Of a stretch of DNA of 59,382 bases, positions 51,677-59,382 are shown one piece after another. The stretch's first letter is position 1. Each line of letters begins with the position of its first letter. The stretch lies in the NCBI RefSeq assembly GCF_024623785.1, contig NZ_JANKBZ010000049.1, positions 1 through 59,382 on the forward strand, written 5' to 3'. Made by a program: the position numbers and the translations under genes. This DNA comes from Archangium lipolyticum (lineage in GTDB: Bacteria > Myxococcota > Myxococcia > Myxococcales > Myxococcaceae). The notes under the pieces were generated by a model. It saw only the letters and a list, made by a program, of their open reading frames with translations. It had not been told where the DNA came from and did no database searches.

Positions 51677-51937
51677 ATGGGCTGGCCGCTGAGGATGTTC
51701 CAGGAGGAGGGCGACTGCTTCGTCATGTTCAGGAGCTACCAGGGGCGGCTGTTGCTGCGCCCCTGTGCGGAGGTGAATGAAGTGGTGGGAGGAGTGCTGG
51801 CGCGAGCCGTCCAGCAGAGCGCCGACACCGTCCGGCTATATGCCTTCACCTTCGCCTCCAATCACTTCCACCTTGTAGTACCTGCGCGCCAACCTCTCCA
51901 GGAAGGTGGGCGAGCTGGTGGACGTGGAACCTCGTGA
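51677..51937 (+). pseudogene. REP-associated tyrosine transposase (RAYT) remnant
   Basis: The frame starts after a GGGGGAAGGGG ribosome-binding site and reads VMFRSYQGRLLLRPCAEVNEVVGGVLARAV, then VRLYAFTFASNHFHLVV. The latter is the HxH histidine motif (NHFHLV) of Y1/IS200-type transposases. Directly after it the frame is disrupted. Another frame continues with LRANLSRKVGELVD, the expected later segment, so bases between have been lost, and the catalytic Tyr region is gone. It is a dead copy that may once have mobilised the neighbouring REP-like element. Confidence 0.65.
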
Positions 51938-52022
51938 GGTTTGTCCGAGGCGGAGGCACCAGCGACGCCAGACGACGAGCGCGCCACGCGCCCCATAGCG
52001 GCACAGCCGCTCCAGCCCCTGC

Positions 52023-52154
52023 CTGTCGCTGCGCGCTCTGGACATGGCCCTCGAGGGGAGACAGCAACCACGCGGGCTGCTGCACCACTCGGACCGGGGG
52101 AGCCACTACGCCAGCGAGGATTACCCCGCTTCACCCGCTCGAGTCTTCCGGTGA
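52023..52154 (+). pseudogene. IS3-family transposase (OrfB) fragment
   Basis: One frame reads LSLRALDMALEGRQQPRGLL and continues HHSDRGSHYASEDY, the core of the rve/DDE integrase domain of IS3-family OrfB, with the second catalytic Asp in HSDRGS. It stops at 52154, overlapping the end of the minus-strand repeat protein. Neither the first Asp nor the Glu is present. Only this short relic remains. Confidence 0.65.
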
Positions 52155-55001
52155 AGGGTCGGGCAGCTCCAGGCCCCAGAGCTCGTAGCCCGTGGTGGGG
52201 GTGGTGGCGCGGAAGAGCAGCCGCGAACCCACCTGGAAGATCGCGTACGGGTTGTAGGGCATGCGGCCCATGTCGTCCTTTCGCAAGGGCACCGTGCCCG
52301 CCTCCGTGCCGTCGCTGATCCACAGCACCGGCATGCGCGGGTTGTCGGGCAGGGTCGCCCGGAGGACGAGCCTTCCCTTCCAGGTGCTCATGGGAACGAC
52401 CGCCGAGCCCGCCACTCCCGGGGCGAGGTCCTTCACCCGGCGGGTTCCCGCCTCCGTCCCATCCGTGCTCCACAGCTCCCGGCCCGCCTCTCCCTCACTG
52501 GCGCTGAAGAACACCTTCCCGTCCATCACCACGAAGGGCTCGTACGTGGGCGTGCCCGAGTCGAAGCCCTTCAACAGGACCGTGCCCTCCTCCGTTCCGT
52601 CACTCGTCCAGAGATTGAAATCCCAGGTGCCGGTCCAGAAGTAGAGCCTCCCGCCGGAGGTGGTGAACTGGCCCTGGCCCTGTTGGGGAGCGCCCGGCCA
52701 GATGGCCTTGAGTGGCACCGTGCCCGCCTCCGTCCCGTCCGTGCGCCACAACACGGAGTCGAAATTCTGGCCGCGCAGCACGAAGAGGACGGTCCCGTCC
52801 ACGTCGGCCATCAGTCCGCCCACGACGGTGGGCTCACTGCCGGGCATGGGGAAGCCCTTCACGAGTACCGTGCCCGCCTCCGTCCCGTCCGTGCGCCACA
52901 GCATCGGCCCGGAAGCCCGGTCGTGGACGATGAAGAGCAGCCCCTCGTCACCCGCGCGCCGGCTGTGGACGAGGATGCGCGCTCCGTGGGAGAAGCTCTT
53001 CACCTGGAAGGTCCCCTCCGCCGTCCCATCCGTGCGCCACAGCTCCAGGGCGTTGTCCGAGTTGGGGGCTGTGAGCAGCAACACCCCGTCGAGGCTCGCC
53101 AGGGGTTGCATGGCGAGGTTGCGTGACGTCAGGAGCACCGTGCCCTCCTGCGTTCCGTCCGTCCTCCACAGCTCGGTCCTGCCGCTCGACCTGCCGGAGG
53201 ACTGGAAGACGACGATCCCATCCATGACGCGGGACCAGCTGGTGGAGGTGCCCATCAGCGCGGGCGCCAGGGAGTCCACCGGCGCCGTCCCCGTCTCCGT
53301 GCCGTCGCTCTTCCACAGGCTGGCGGTGCCGGGGATGCCCGGGATGCTGGTGGTGAAGAACAGCATCCGCTCGGTGGCGAGCATCGAGGAGAAAGAGGCT
53401 CCCGAAGAGAGGTCCAACACCCGCTCGGTGCCCGCCTCCGTGCCGTCGCTCTTCCACAGCGCCAGGCCCGTGGTCTCGTCCCGGGCGGTGAAGAACAGGG
53501 TTCCATTCAGCATGGCCGACGGGGGCGGAGTCGTGGACGCCGCCTCGAAGGCGTCACCCGTGGGCCAGGGGAAGGCGCGCACCAGGACGGTGCCCGCCTC
53601 GGTGCCATCGCTCTTCCACACCCCCGGGCCGCTGGCTCCCGTCTGGGCGGTGAAGAACAGGGTCCCTCCCGCGTCCTCGAACCCGGAGGGCCCCGAGCCC
53701 GTCGTCCCCGGCTCGAGATCCTTCAGCCGCACCGTGCCCACCTCCGTACCGTCGCTCTTCCACGGCTCCGCACCGCTGCTGGCGCCCTCGTCGAGCCGGA
53801 AGAAGAGGGTGCCGCCCATGGCCGTCAGCTCGGAGGGAAATGCCCCCGCGGGGAAGGCGCGCACCCGGACGGTGCCCGCCTCGGTGCCATCGCTCCTCCA
53901 CAGCTCCGCGCCGCCGCTGGCGCCCTCGTCGAGCCGGAAGAAGAGGGTGCCACCCACGGCCGTCAGCTCGGAGGGGCGCGCGCTCTGGGGGAAGGTCGTC
54001 ACCCGGACGGTGCCCGCCTCGGTGCCATCGCTCTTCCACAGCTCCGTGCCGCCGCTCGCGCCGGCATCGACCCGGAAGAAGAGCGTTCCGCCCACGGCGG
54101 CCAGCGCGACCGGCTCGACGTCTCGCACCCGCACCGTCCCCGCGCGCGTCCCATCCGTCCTCCACAGGCCGATCGTCCCGTCATCGGACAACCCACGGTA
54201 GAAGAGCGCATCGCCCACCACCGCGAAGTCGGAGCCCGACGTGGAGGACGGGGTGGACGGAGGCAGTATCAGCCAGGCCTCGGTCGTCATGCCGTCGTCG
54301 GCGCGCAGCCACAGCTCCCGCGCCGAGCGCGACCCCGTGCCAGACCGGGTGTTCCTCTGCACATCGAGGAAGAGGGTGCCATTCACGCTCCCGGCGAGGC
54401 GGTTCAGCTTCGTCTCCCAGTATGAGCCCTCGGACTGGTAGCCGATGAAGGTGAGCGCCTTGCGCGTGCCTTCCGGCGTTCCATCGCTCTCCCACAGGAC
54501 GTGGCCGTCGTTGCTCCGGAAGTAGAGCCGCTCGCCGAACTGCTCCAGGCCCGAGCTCGGGTCGAGCGAGTCCTTCACGGGCTCCGTGCCCGCTGGCGTT
54601 CCATCGCTCCTCCACAGCGTGTGACTGCCCAGGATGCTCTGGGCGAAGAAGAACAGCGTCCCGGCCCTGTCCGTCAGGGAGAACGGAGACGAGGAGAGGG
54701 GTCCCGGCAGCAGGTCCTTCACGAGCTGCGTGCCCTCTGCCGTCCCATCCGTCCTCCAGAGCTCGGTGCCCGAGGTGGCATCGGTCGCCGTGAAGAACGT
54801 GGTACCGCCCGCGGTGACGACCTGTCGCGGCATGGCGGCCTGAGGGATCGTCTCGTTGATGTCCTTGATCAAGAAGGGGGCGGGCCCTGTACCTGAGTCT
54901 GAAGAAGGTTCGGGGTTTCCACCATGTCCATCCGTGGAGGGGCAGCCCATGAGCCACACCGAGGCAACGAGGCCCCCCCACACCCAGTGATTGGAACGCA
55001 T
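52131..55001 (-). CDS. Lipoprotein with 17 LWxxDGTxxGT repeats
   Basis: A 956-residue lipoprotein. The signal [15 protein letters not shown] ends in a lipobox, followed by a Gly/Ser-rich spacer. The rest consists of about 45-55-residue units, each with a 'GGTLFF' strand and the motif [ELV]LW[KR][ST]DGT[EA]xGT followed by V[KR]. I count 17 copies, with a degenerate last unit ([10 protein letters not shown]). This is the ELWxxDGT/hyalin-like repeat typical of myxobacterial surface proteins and is expected to build beta-propellers. The ATG at 55001 has AAAGGAG upstream; longer readings to 55115 lack it. Probable role is surface adhesion or binding; unproven. Confidence 0.9.
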   Translation of the reverse strand: MRSNHWVWGGLVASVWLMGCPSTDGHGGNPEPSSDSGTGPAPFLIKDINETIPQAAMPRQVVTAGGTTFFTATDATSGTELWRTDGTAEGTQLVKDLLPGPLSSSPFSLTDRAGTLFFFAQSILGSHTLWRSDGTPAGTEPVKDSLDPSSGLEQFGERLYFRSNDGHVLWESDGTPEGTRKALTFIGYQSEGSYWETKLNRLAGSVNGTLFLDVQRNTRSGTGSRSARELWLRADDGMTTEAWLILPPSTPSSTSGSDFAVVGDALFYRGLSDDGTIGLWRTDGTRAGTVRVRDVEPVALAAVGGTLFFRVDAGASGGTELWKSDGTEAGTVRVTTFPQSARPSELTAVGGTLFFRLDEGASGGAELWRSDGTEAGTVRVRAFPAGAFPSELTAMGGTLFFRLDEGASSGAEPWKSDGTEVGTVRLKDLEPGTTGSGPSGFEDAGGTLFFTAQTGASGPGVWKSDGTEAGTVLVRAFPWPTGDAFEAASTTPPPSAMLNGTLFFTARDETTGLALWKSDGTEAGTERVLDLSSGASFSSMLATERMLFFTTSIPGIPGTASLWKSDGTETGTAPVDSLAPALMGTSTSWSRVMDGIVVFQSSGRSSGRTELWRTDGTQEGTVLLTSRNLAMQPLASLDGVLLLTAPNSDNALELWRTDGTAEGTFQVKSFSHGARILVHSRRAGDEGLLFIVHDRASGPMLWRTDGTEAGTVLVKGFPMPGSEPTVVGGLMADVDGTVLFVLRGQNFDSVLWRTDGTEAGTVPLKAIWPGAPQQGQGQFTTSGGRLYFWTGTWDFNLWTSDGTEEGTVLLKGFDSGTPTYEPFVVMDGKVFFSASEGEAGRELWSTDGTEAGTRRVKDLAPGVAGSAVVPMSTWKGRLVLRATLPDNPRMPVLWISDGTEAGTVPLRKDDMGRMPYNPYAIFQVGSRLLFRATTPTTGYELWGLELPDPSPEDSSG

Positions 55002-55138
55002 GTCGGCTCTCCTTTGCGGCCACGGCCTGCCGCAAGAAGCGCGCCGCGAGCGCCGAGCGCCAACCCCTTGGAATCCGAGGGTGCAGGGGCTCGCCGGGTG
55101 GCGAGCCCCTGACACGCGTGCCCTACTGGCACCGGCTC

Positions 55139-55230
55139 CTACGGCGTCAGTTTCAGGTAGAGCAGGTCACTGCTCCCGCGCGACGTGTAGCGGGTGCCCT
55201 CCAACAGGACGGAGTCGATGAAGGTGGCCA
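55139..55230 (-). other. Possible C-terminal gene scrap at duplication boundary
   Basis: On the minus strand 55139-55230 reads [20 protein letters not shown] then [10 protein letters not shown] before a stop, resembling the end of a protein. Its upstream part is replaced at 55231 by the duplicated SNF2 segment. This suggests the duplicate landed in or next to a gene. It is too short to identify. Confidence 0.3.
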
Positions 55231-55620
55231 TCAAGCCTTCCAGGACGGAGAGGGCGAGGTGTTCCTCATCTCGCTCAAGGCGGGAGGCACCGGCATCAAT
55301 CTCACCGCCGCCGACGACGTCATTCATCTGGACCCGTGGTGGAACCCGGCGGTCGAGGACCAGGCCACGGACAGGGCACACCGCATCGGCCAGACGAAGC
55401 CGGTGACGGTGTACCGGCTCATCGCCCGGGGGGTCGCTCGAGGAGCAGCTCCTCTCGCCGCACTCGGACAAGCGCGCGCTCGTGGCGGAGGTGCTCGAGG
55501 GCACGGATGTGGCGGCCCGGCTCACGACGAAGGCTCTGCTCGCCCTGCTCGCGGGGGGCGAACCTCCGCGCGATGCGGGCGATGACGGGGAAGACGCACC
55601 GCCCCGGACGGTGCACTGAC
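55231..55620 (+). pseudogene. Frameshifted duplicate of the SNF2 helicase 3' end
   Basis: This 390-bp segment is nearly identical to 46430-46818, the last 129 codons and stop of the SNF2 gene. The product reads [23 protein letters not shown] (IKAFQDGEG...), [18 protein letters not shown] and [21 protein letters not shown] one-base insertion in a G-run near 55431 then shifts the frame for the rest. High nucleotide identity implies a recent event or gene conversion. There is no start and no helicase motif I-IV, so it is non-functional. Confidence 0.9.
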
Positions 55621-55640
55621 CGGCCTGCCGCGAGTTGCAC

Positions 55641-55667
55641 CAACTGGTCCGACCCTCGGACCAGTTG
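55641..55667. terminator. 12-bp perfect hairpin
   Basis: CAACTGGTCCGA, 3-nt loop, TCGGACCAGTTG, 21 bp beyond the duplicated SNF2 stop. It is absent after the original SNF2 gene. It may be a terminator belonging to the target site or an operator-like palindrome. Apart from it, 55621-55980 shows no gene. Confidence 0.55.
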
Positions 55668-55980
55668 CTCGACTTCACGCCCGGAAGCACCTCCGCGTGT
55701 CGCTTCGAGGTCATGTCCAAGGATTTGCCGGACACTTCGCTGATACCGCTCGGTCCCATTGCCCTTCGGTACGACTCAGCCCATCACCCTCGCGAGCCAC
55801 TCCTTCATTCGCCACGAACAATCCCAGTCATTGACATGGAATTCCTGTCTTTGTTCAGCAGCCCTGAGTTGCCAATTCAGGAGCAGCCCCTCACCTTTTC
55901 CTCGCTCCGCCGAGATTTCGGCTCTTGAGATGTCGGCCGAGCAAGGCAATCCAGCCTTTTACACTCAAGGAGGGGCGAGA

Positions 55981-56478
55981 ATGAGGTTTGTTCGCTTTGG
56001 AGCAGCTGGAGTGGTGTGCATTGCCCTTGGTGCCATTCCAGCCTTCGCCAGTGGCGGGAGGGGAATGACGTGGGGCAAGATGAACCACGGGGACGCCCCT
56101 GGCGTGGACGAGGTGGGGTGCCATGCTGGCGGGGTTTCTTGTAACGCCTATGCCGGGGATACTTCATGCATGGTGGCACTGCCCATTCTCTGTATCAAAT
56201 TGGATGGCTCGCCCAAGCCCAGCAACCTGTGGACCGACTTCTATAACGGATGGGTCGGTGGCAACATCGCGACGACCCAACCCGTTCCTGGCACGTGGCT
56301 GACCAGCCAATCGGCGGCGGACCAACTCTGTGCCAGTTATTTCGGTGCGGGCTGGCAGATGGCACAGTTCCACCACAGCGGTGGTGGCTGGGCCTGGTAT
56401 TCGTACGGCAACGTCCGCAGCGACACGCGTTTCTGGGTTCGGATCAGCGACCAACCCGCCAACTGCTGGAACCCGTAG
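55981..56478 (+). CDS. Small secreted protein, unknown family
   Basis: A 165-residue secreted protein with a clear signal peptide (RFVRFGAAGVVCIALGAIPAFA). The mature part has seven Cys, probably in disulfides, and a Trp/Gly-rich C-terminus (ASYFGAGWQMAQFHHSGGGW, FWVRISDQPANCWNP). I recall this C-terminal pattern from other unnamed bacterial secreted proteins but know no function. AAGGAGG lies 8 bp before the ATG at 55981. It stands alone, after an AT-richer upstream region. Confidence 0.8.
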   Translation: MRFVRFGAAGVVCIALGAIPAFASGGRGMTWGKMNHGDAPGVDEVGCHAGGVSCNAYAGDTSCMVALPILCIKLDGSPKPSNLWTDFYNGWVGGNIATTQPVPGTWLTSQSAADQLCASYFGAGWQMAQFHHSGGGWAWYSYGNVRSDTRFWVRISDQPANCWNP

Positions 56479-56560
56479 CGTCCCACCAGCGCCCGGTAGA
56501 GCTCGCCCCGCCCCTGCTCGCCCGGGCCCACTTCTCCCTCATCCGGCGTGCTCGGTAACA

Positions 56561-56830
56561 CTCGGCATGCGCTCAATGGCTCGTCATGGGTCAGGCAAAC
56601 CGGTCCTCGCGACTTGACTGTGCCGTCGAGGACCGGCGCCCCAATCCCTTCCCCATACCCTGAGCCGGCTTCACGAGTGGCTTTCGCCCCTCGTCACATC
56701 CGTACTGCCCCTACCCGCCCAACCCCTTACCGCCACTGCCCCGTACTGCCCCCAACCCCTACCCGCCCAACCCCTCCAACCCCTACCCGCCCAACCCTTA
56801 CCGCCCGACCTGCCCCGTACTGCTCGTCGA
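56561..56830. repeat. Duplicated non-coding block, copy A
   Basis: Shares over 100 bp of near-identical sequence with 59016-59220: CTCGGCATGCGCTCAATG, a hairpin (CCGGTCCTCG at 56600, CGAGGACCGG ending 56636), TGAGCCGGCTTCACGAGTGG and then C-rich CCCCTACCCGCCCAACCCC units. No coding potential is evident. Confidence 0.85.
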
Positions 56831-57341
56831 CCCCTGTCGACCACGGGGAAGAGCCATAGCATTCGCCGTGCCGGACTCCCGTGATGCCTGAGCCCCTCTG
56901 ATTTCAAGGAGATAGGCCGCGAGGCCAGGTGCGACTCCAGGACGATTGCGCGGGCATCCTGTAAAAAAGCCACCCCCTCCCTTTCCGGCGGCCCTTCCGG
57001 GTCCCACCGCGCGCGCATCGACGCAAATACCGTCAATCTCATCTACGAGAAGACCGGGTGACACATCTCATGACCTACCTGGGCCGGTCTGTCACCGAGA
57101 CCAGCCAATGATCGCGGGGGGCTTTGGCGGCTCGACCCGCCTGGACATCACCTCTGGTGCACGGACGTCCGCCAGCCACGGTGTCACATCCGGGCGTGTT
57201 CGACCGACTACAGGTTGGAACCGAGAAGCGAGTCTCCCGGATGAAAACCTGCAGCGGATCGTGATTTTCATCAACAATCCGCCAGCCATTCCGGTCACCG
57301 CGGACAATTTCATAGAGAAGACCTGACCCCCCCTCGCCTCG
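56831..57341. other. Gene-poor stretch with possible gene-end relics
   Basis: No convincing gene. Two plus-strand frames look like protein C-termini: one ends RIDANTVNLIYEKTG before the stop at about 57060, the other ends PVTADNFIEKT before 57326. Neither has a start, signal or domain. They may be decayed copies of secreted-protein ends. Confidence 0.3.
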
Positions 57342-57776
57342 TCAGGCGAGGCCGCCCGCCTTGCCGAACGGGTTGACGTAGGAGCCCTCCGCGATCAGGC
57401 CCCAGGTGTCATGGAGCCCATCCAGGTAGTGCACCGGCACCCCGGAGAGGTCCACGCCGTCGAGGCACCGGATGTTCACGGAGTAGTACTCCCCTCCCAG
57501 CTCCGGGATGTCGCCGTGCCCGAACGGCTCCAGGCCGCAGGTCTTGCAGCGGTCCCGGTCGGCGGCCGGCGTCTTGCCGAGACGGACGAGGCTCTCCTGG
57601 CCGCTCAGGAGGCGGAAGGCCGCCGGCTTCGTGTGGCACCCCCACCATCCGCTCTTGCTGCAGTAGGTGCAGTTGCAGCGGGTCGTCCCGGCGCCGAGGT
57701 CGAGCTCGGCCTCGAAGCGGACGGCGCCACAGTGACAGCTGCCCCGGTAGGTGCGAAGGCCCGAGAAGTTGCTCAT
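57342..57776 (-). CDS. GFA family protein
   Basis: A 144-residue protein of the GFA (glutathione-dependent formaldehyde-activating enzyme/CENP-V) family. It has YRGSCHCGAVRFEAE with the first zinc ligands, CNCTYCSKSGWW with the second set, and a later CKTCGLEPFGHGD pair, enough for two zinc sites. Most such proteins are zinc-binding carbon-sulfur lyase-like enzymes of unknown substrate; a glutathione role is not assured. The ATG at 57776 follows AGGAG; longer readings through the divergent regulator are spurious. It is divergent, with 106 bp spacing, from a WYL regulator that probably controls it. Confidence 0.92.
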   Translation of the reverse strand: MSNFSGLRTYRGSCHCGAVRFEAELDLGAGTTRCNCTYCSKSGWWGCHTKPAAFRLLSGQESLVRLGKTPAADRDRCKTCGLEPFGHGDIPELGGEYYSVNIRCLDGVDLSGVPVHYLDGLHDTWGLIAEGSYVNPFGKAGGLA

Positions 57777-57882
57777 GGAGGGTTCTCCTGGATGGGGACG
57801 GCCCCTTCCGGGCTCGTCCTGGTGACGGGAAGAAGATAGGAAGGGTCGCGGACAGATTCGGTCCGCGATGGGAGGAACCCGC

Positions 57883-58848
57883 ATGGTCCAGACGTCGGCC
57901 CGGCTGCTCAAGCTGCTGGCACTGCTGCAATCCCGGCGGGTGTGGGCGGGTGGAGACCTGGCGCAGCAGCTGGGGGTCACCGAGCGCAGCGTGCGCCGCG
58001 ACGTGGATCGGCTGCGCAGCCTGGGGTACCCGGTGCATGCGGCGGCGGGCGTGGGTGGTGGGTACCAGTTGGGGGCCGGGAAGGAGCTGCCCCCGCTCCC
58101 GCTGGAGGATGAGGAGGCGGTGGCGGTGGCCGTGGGCCTGCGCGCGGCGGCGTCCGGGCCCGTGAAGGGATTGGAGGCCGCCTCGGTCCGGGCATTGGCC
58201 AAGCTCGAGCAGGTGCTGCCCTCGAGGCTGCGGCGCCGGGTGAACGCGCTACAGAGCGTCAGCGTGCGGCTGGGGGAGTCCGGTCCCTCGGTGGACGCGG
58301 AGACACTGGCCGTCGTGGCCAACGCCTGCCGCGACGTGGAGCGCCTGTCCTTCGACTACCGCGCCCGGGAGGGGGCGGCGAGCAAACGCCAGGTGGAGCC
58401 CTACCGGCTGGTCCACACCAGCTCTCGCTGGTACCTGCTGGCCTACGACCTGGACCGGGAGGAGTGGAGGACATTCCGGGTCGACCGCATCGGTCCGAAG
58501 CCCGCCACCGGACCGAGGTTCCGAGCCCGTCCGCTGCCTGCCGAGGACGTCGCCGCCTACGTGTCGCAGGCCATCTCCACCGATGCCTACCGGTATCGCG
58601 CCAGGGTGACCATCCACGCCCCGGCGCGGGTGGTCGCGGAGCGGCTGTCCGGAGTGGCCGGGCACATCGAGGCCCTGGAAGGGGACCGGTGCCTGGTGCT
58701 CACGGGTGGGGACAGCCTGGAGAACCTCGCCTTCCACCTGGGCTTCCTGGGGTTCGACTTCGAGGTCCATGAACCGGAGGAGCTCATCGACCACCTCCGC
58801 CGACTCTCGGAGCGGCTCGCACGTGCGGCGCGAAGCCGGCAGGGATGA
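57883..58848 (+). CDS. HTH/WYL-domain transcriptional regulator (YafY-like)
   Basis: A 321-residue regulator. Residues about 1-60 form a DeoR-type winged helix (RLLKLLALLQSRRVWAGGDL, RSVRRDVDRLRSLGYPV). The WYL domain lies at about 145-225, with YRAREGAASKRQVEPYRLVHTSSRWYLLAYDLDREEWRTFRVDRI, the ligand-binding core. A WCX extension follows. I start at the ATG at 57883 because GGAGG lies 7 bp upstream; an ATG at 57868 would place that site inside the gene. It probably regulates the divergent GFA gene. Confidence 0.9.
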   Translation: MVQTSARLLKLLALLQSRRVWAGGDLAQQLGVTERSVRRDVDRLRSLGYPVHAAAGVGGGYQLGAGKELPPLPLEDEEAVAVAVGLRAAASGPVKGLEAASVRALAKLEQVLPSRLRRRVNALQSVSVRLGESGPSVDAETLAVVANACRDVERLSFDYRAREGAASKRQVEPYRLVHTSSRWYLLAYDLDREEWRTFRVDRIGPKPATGPRFRARPLPAEDVAAYVSQAISTDAYRYRARVTIHAPARVVAERLSGVAGHIEALEGDRCLVLTGGDSLENLAFHLGFLGFDFEVHEPEELIDHLRRLSERLARAARSRQG

Positions 58849-59015
58849 GGGCTTTTATCGAGCCAATCACTGCCCGAGCGATTGGAGCAGTGAGGGGGAG
58901 CATGGAGGTCGTGTAGCCGAGCGCGCCGACATGCGCGAGAGGCAGCACACCTGCTCTTCTGTGGAAAGAGACACCTTCCGCTCCGAGACAGGTGCGGCGC
59001 GAAAGGCCGCGCCGT

Positions 59016-59220
59016 CTCGGCATGCGCTCAATGACTCGTGGTGTCTCAATGGCTCGTCATGGGTCAGGCAAACCGGTCCTCGCGACTTGACTGTGCCGTC
59101 GAGGACCGGCTCCCCAATCCCTATCCCCAAACCCCTGAGCCGGCTTCACGAGTGGCCCTCGCCCCTCGTCACATCCGTACTACCCCTACCCGCCCAACCC
59201 CTTACTGCCACTGCCCCGTA
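59016..59220. repeat. Duplicated non-coding block, copy B
   Basis: Second copy of the 56561 block, with the same hairpin at 59073-59109 and a small 19-bp insertion that repeats CTCAATG. Region 58849-59015 before it holds no gene; it contains a 7-bp hairpin near 58992-59012. Confidence 0.85.
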
Positions 59221-59382
59221 CTGCCCCTACCCGCCCAACCCCTTACTGCCACTACCCCGTACTGCCCCTACCCGCCCAACCCCTTACTGCCACTACCCCG
59301 TACTGCCCCTACCCGCCCTGCCCCTTACTGCCCCTACCCGCCCTGCCCCTTACTGCCCCTACCCGCCCTGCCCCTTACTGCC
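59179..59382. repeat. C-rich tandem repeat array (41-bp and 25-bp units)
   Basis: Three 41-bp units (starting 59179, 59220, 59261) built on CCCCTACCCGCCCAACCCC and TTACTGCCACT are followed by at least three 25-bp units (CCCCTACCCGCCCTGCCCC-TTACTG) running off the window edge. The complementary strand carries repeated GGGGTTGGGCGGGTAGGGG, an ideal G-quadruplex motif. Confidence 0.9.

Noticed and set aside
59179..59382. CRISPR array
   Set aside because: Units are contiguous tandem repeats without unique spacers, and no cas gene is in the window.

Overview
The window looks like chromosomal DNA of a myxobacterium, probably of the Cystobacterineae (Archangium/Cystobacter/Stigmatella type). This is inferred from the very high GC, long Ser/Thr-kinase fusion proteins, many lipoproteins and myxobacterial-style repeat proteins. 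I see no rRNA, tRNA, CRISPR array, phage module or replication origin.

Layout. 1-2145: the 3' part of a GH44 glycoside hydrolase. 2156-4720 (minus): an AAA ATPase, a DUF4276 Toprim-like partner and an unknown protein, possibly an operon. 4828-8106 (minus): a surface-polysaccharide cluster (WecG/TagA glycosyltransferase, acyltransferase-3, ATP-grasp enzyme). 8371-12406: amidase, small unknown protein, M28 peptidase, universal stress protein. 12581-14470 (minus): an AbiEi/AbiEii-like type IV toxin-antitoxin pair with an inverted repeat upstream. 14696-17367: MpaB-like oxygenase, SGNH/CE2-like esterase lipoprotein and an unknown protein. 17451-21197 (minus): a 1248-residue Ala/Lys-rich internally repeated protein. 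21543-24125: BluB, a thioredoxin-reductase-like flavoprotein and an AraC regulator.

24312-30125 holds a signal-peptide-bearing CHAT (caspase-like) protease followed 51 bp later by a kinase-STAND-PEGA-FGE fusion. 30232-33875: ADYC-domain protein, zinc metallopeptidase and FAD oxidoreductase. 33970-39735: two related kinases with cyclase-like domains, the second having the architecture of TOMM-system kinase/cyclase fusion proteins. 39821-42582 (minus) is a compact three-gene operon starting with an 88-residue LigA/Nif11-like peptide behind a recognisable promoter; it is a candidate undescribed peptide-modification system. 42933-46817: a SNF2 helicase with SWIM zinc fingers.

46.8-56 kb is genomically unstable. 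It holds a truncated kinase, a deleted IS110 transposase abutting a DUF4291 gene, a REP-associated transposase remnant, an IS3 remnant, and a 390-bp frameshifted duplicate of the SNF2 3' end. Intact genes here include a 387-aa beta-propeller-like protein and a 17-copy LWxxDGT repeat lipoprotein. 56-59.4 kb: a small secreted protein, a GFA-family gene divergent from a WYL regulator, and two copies of a non-coding block with a hairpin and C-rich tandem repeats whose complement has strong G-quadruplex motifs.

The best candidates for new biology are the CHAT/kinase-STAND-FGE pair, the 88-aa peptide operon next to the TOMM-type kinase/cyclase, and the AbiE-like pair with its putative operator. All functions are inferred from sequence patterns; no database search was run.
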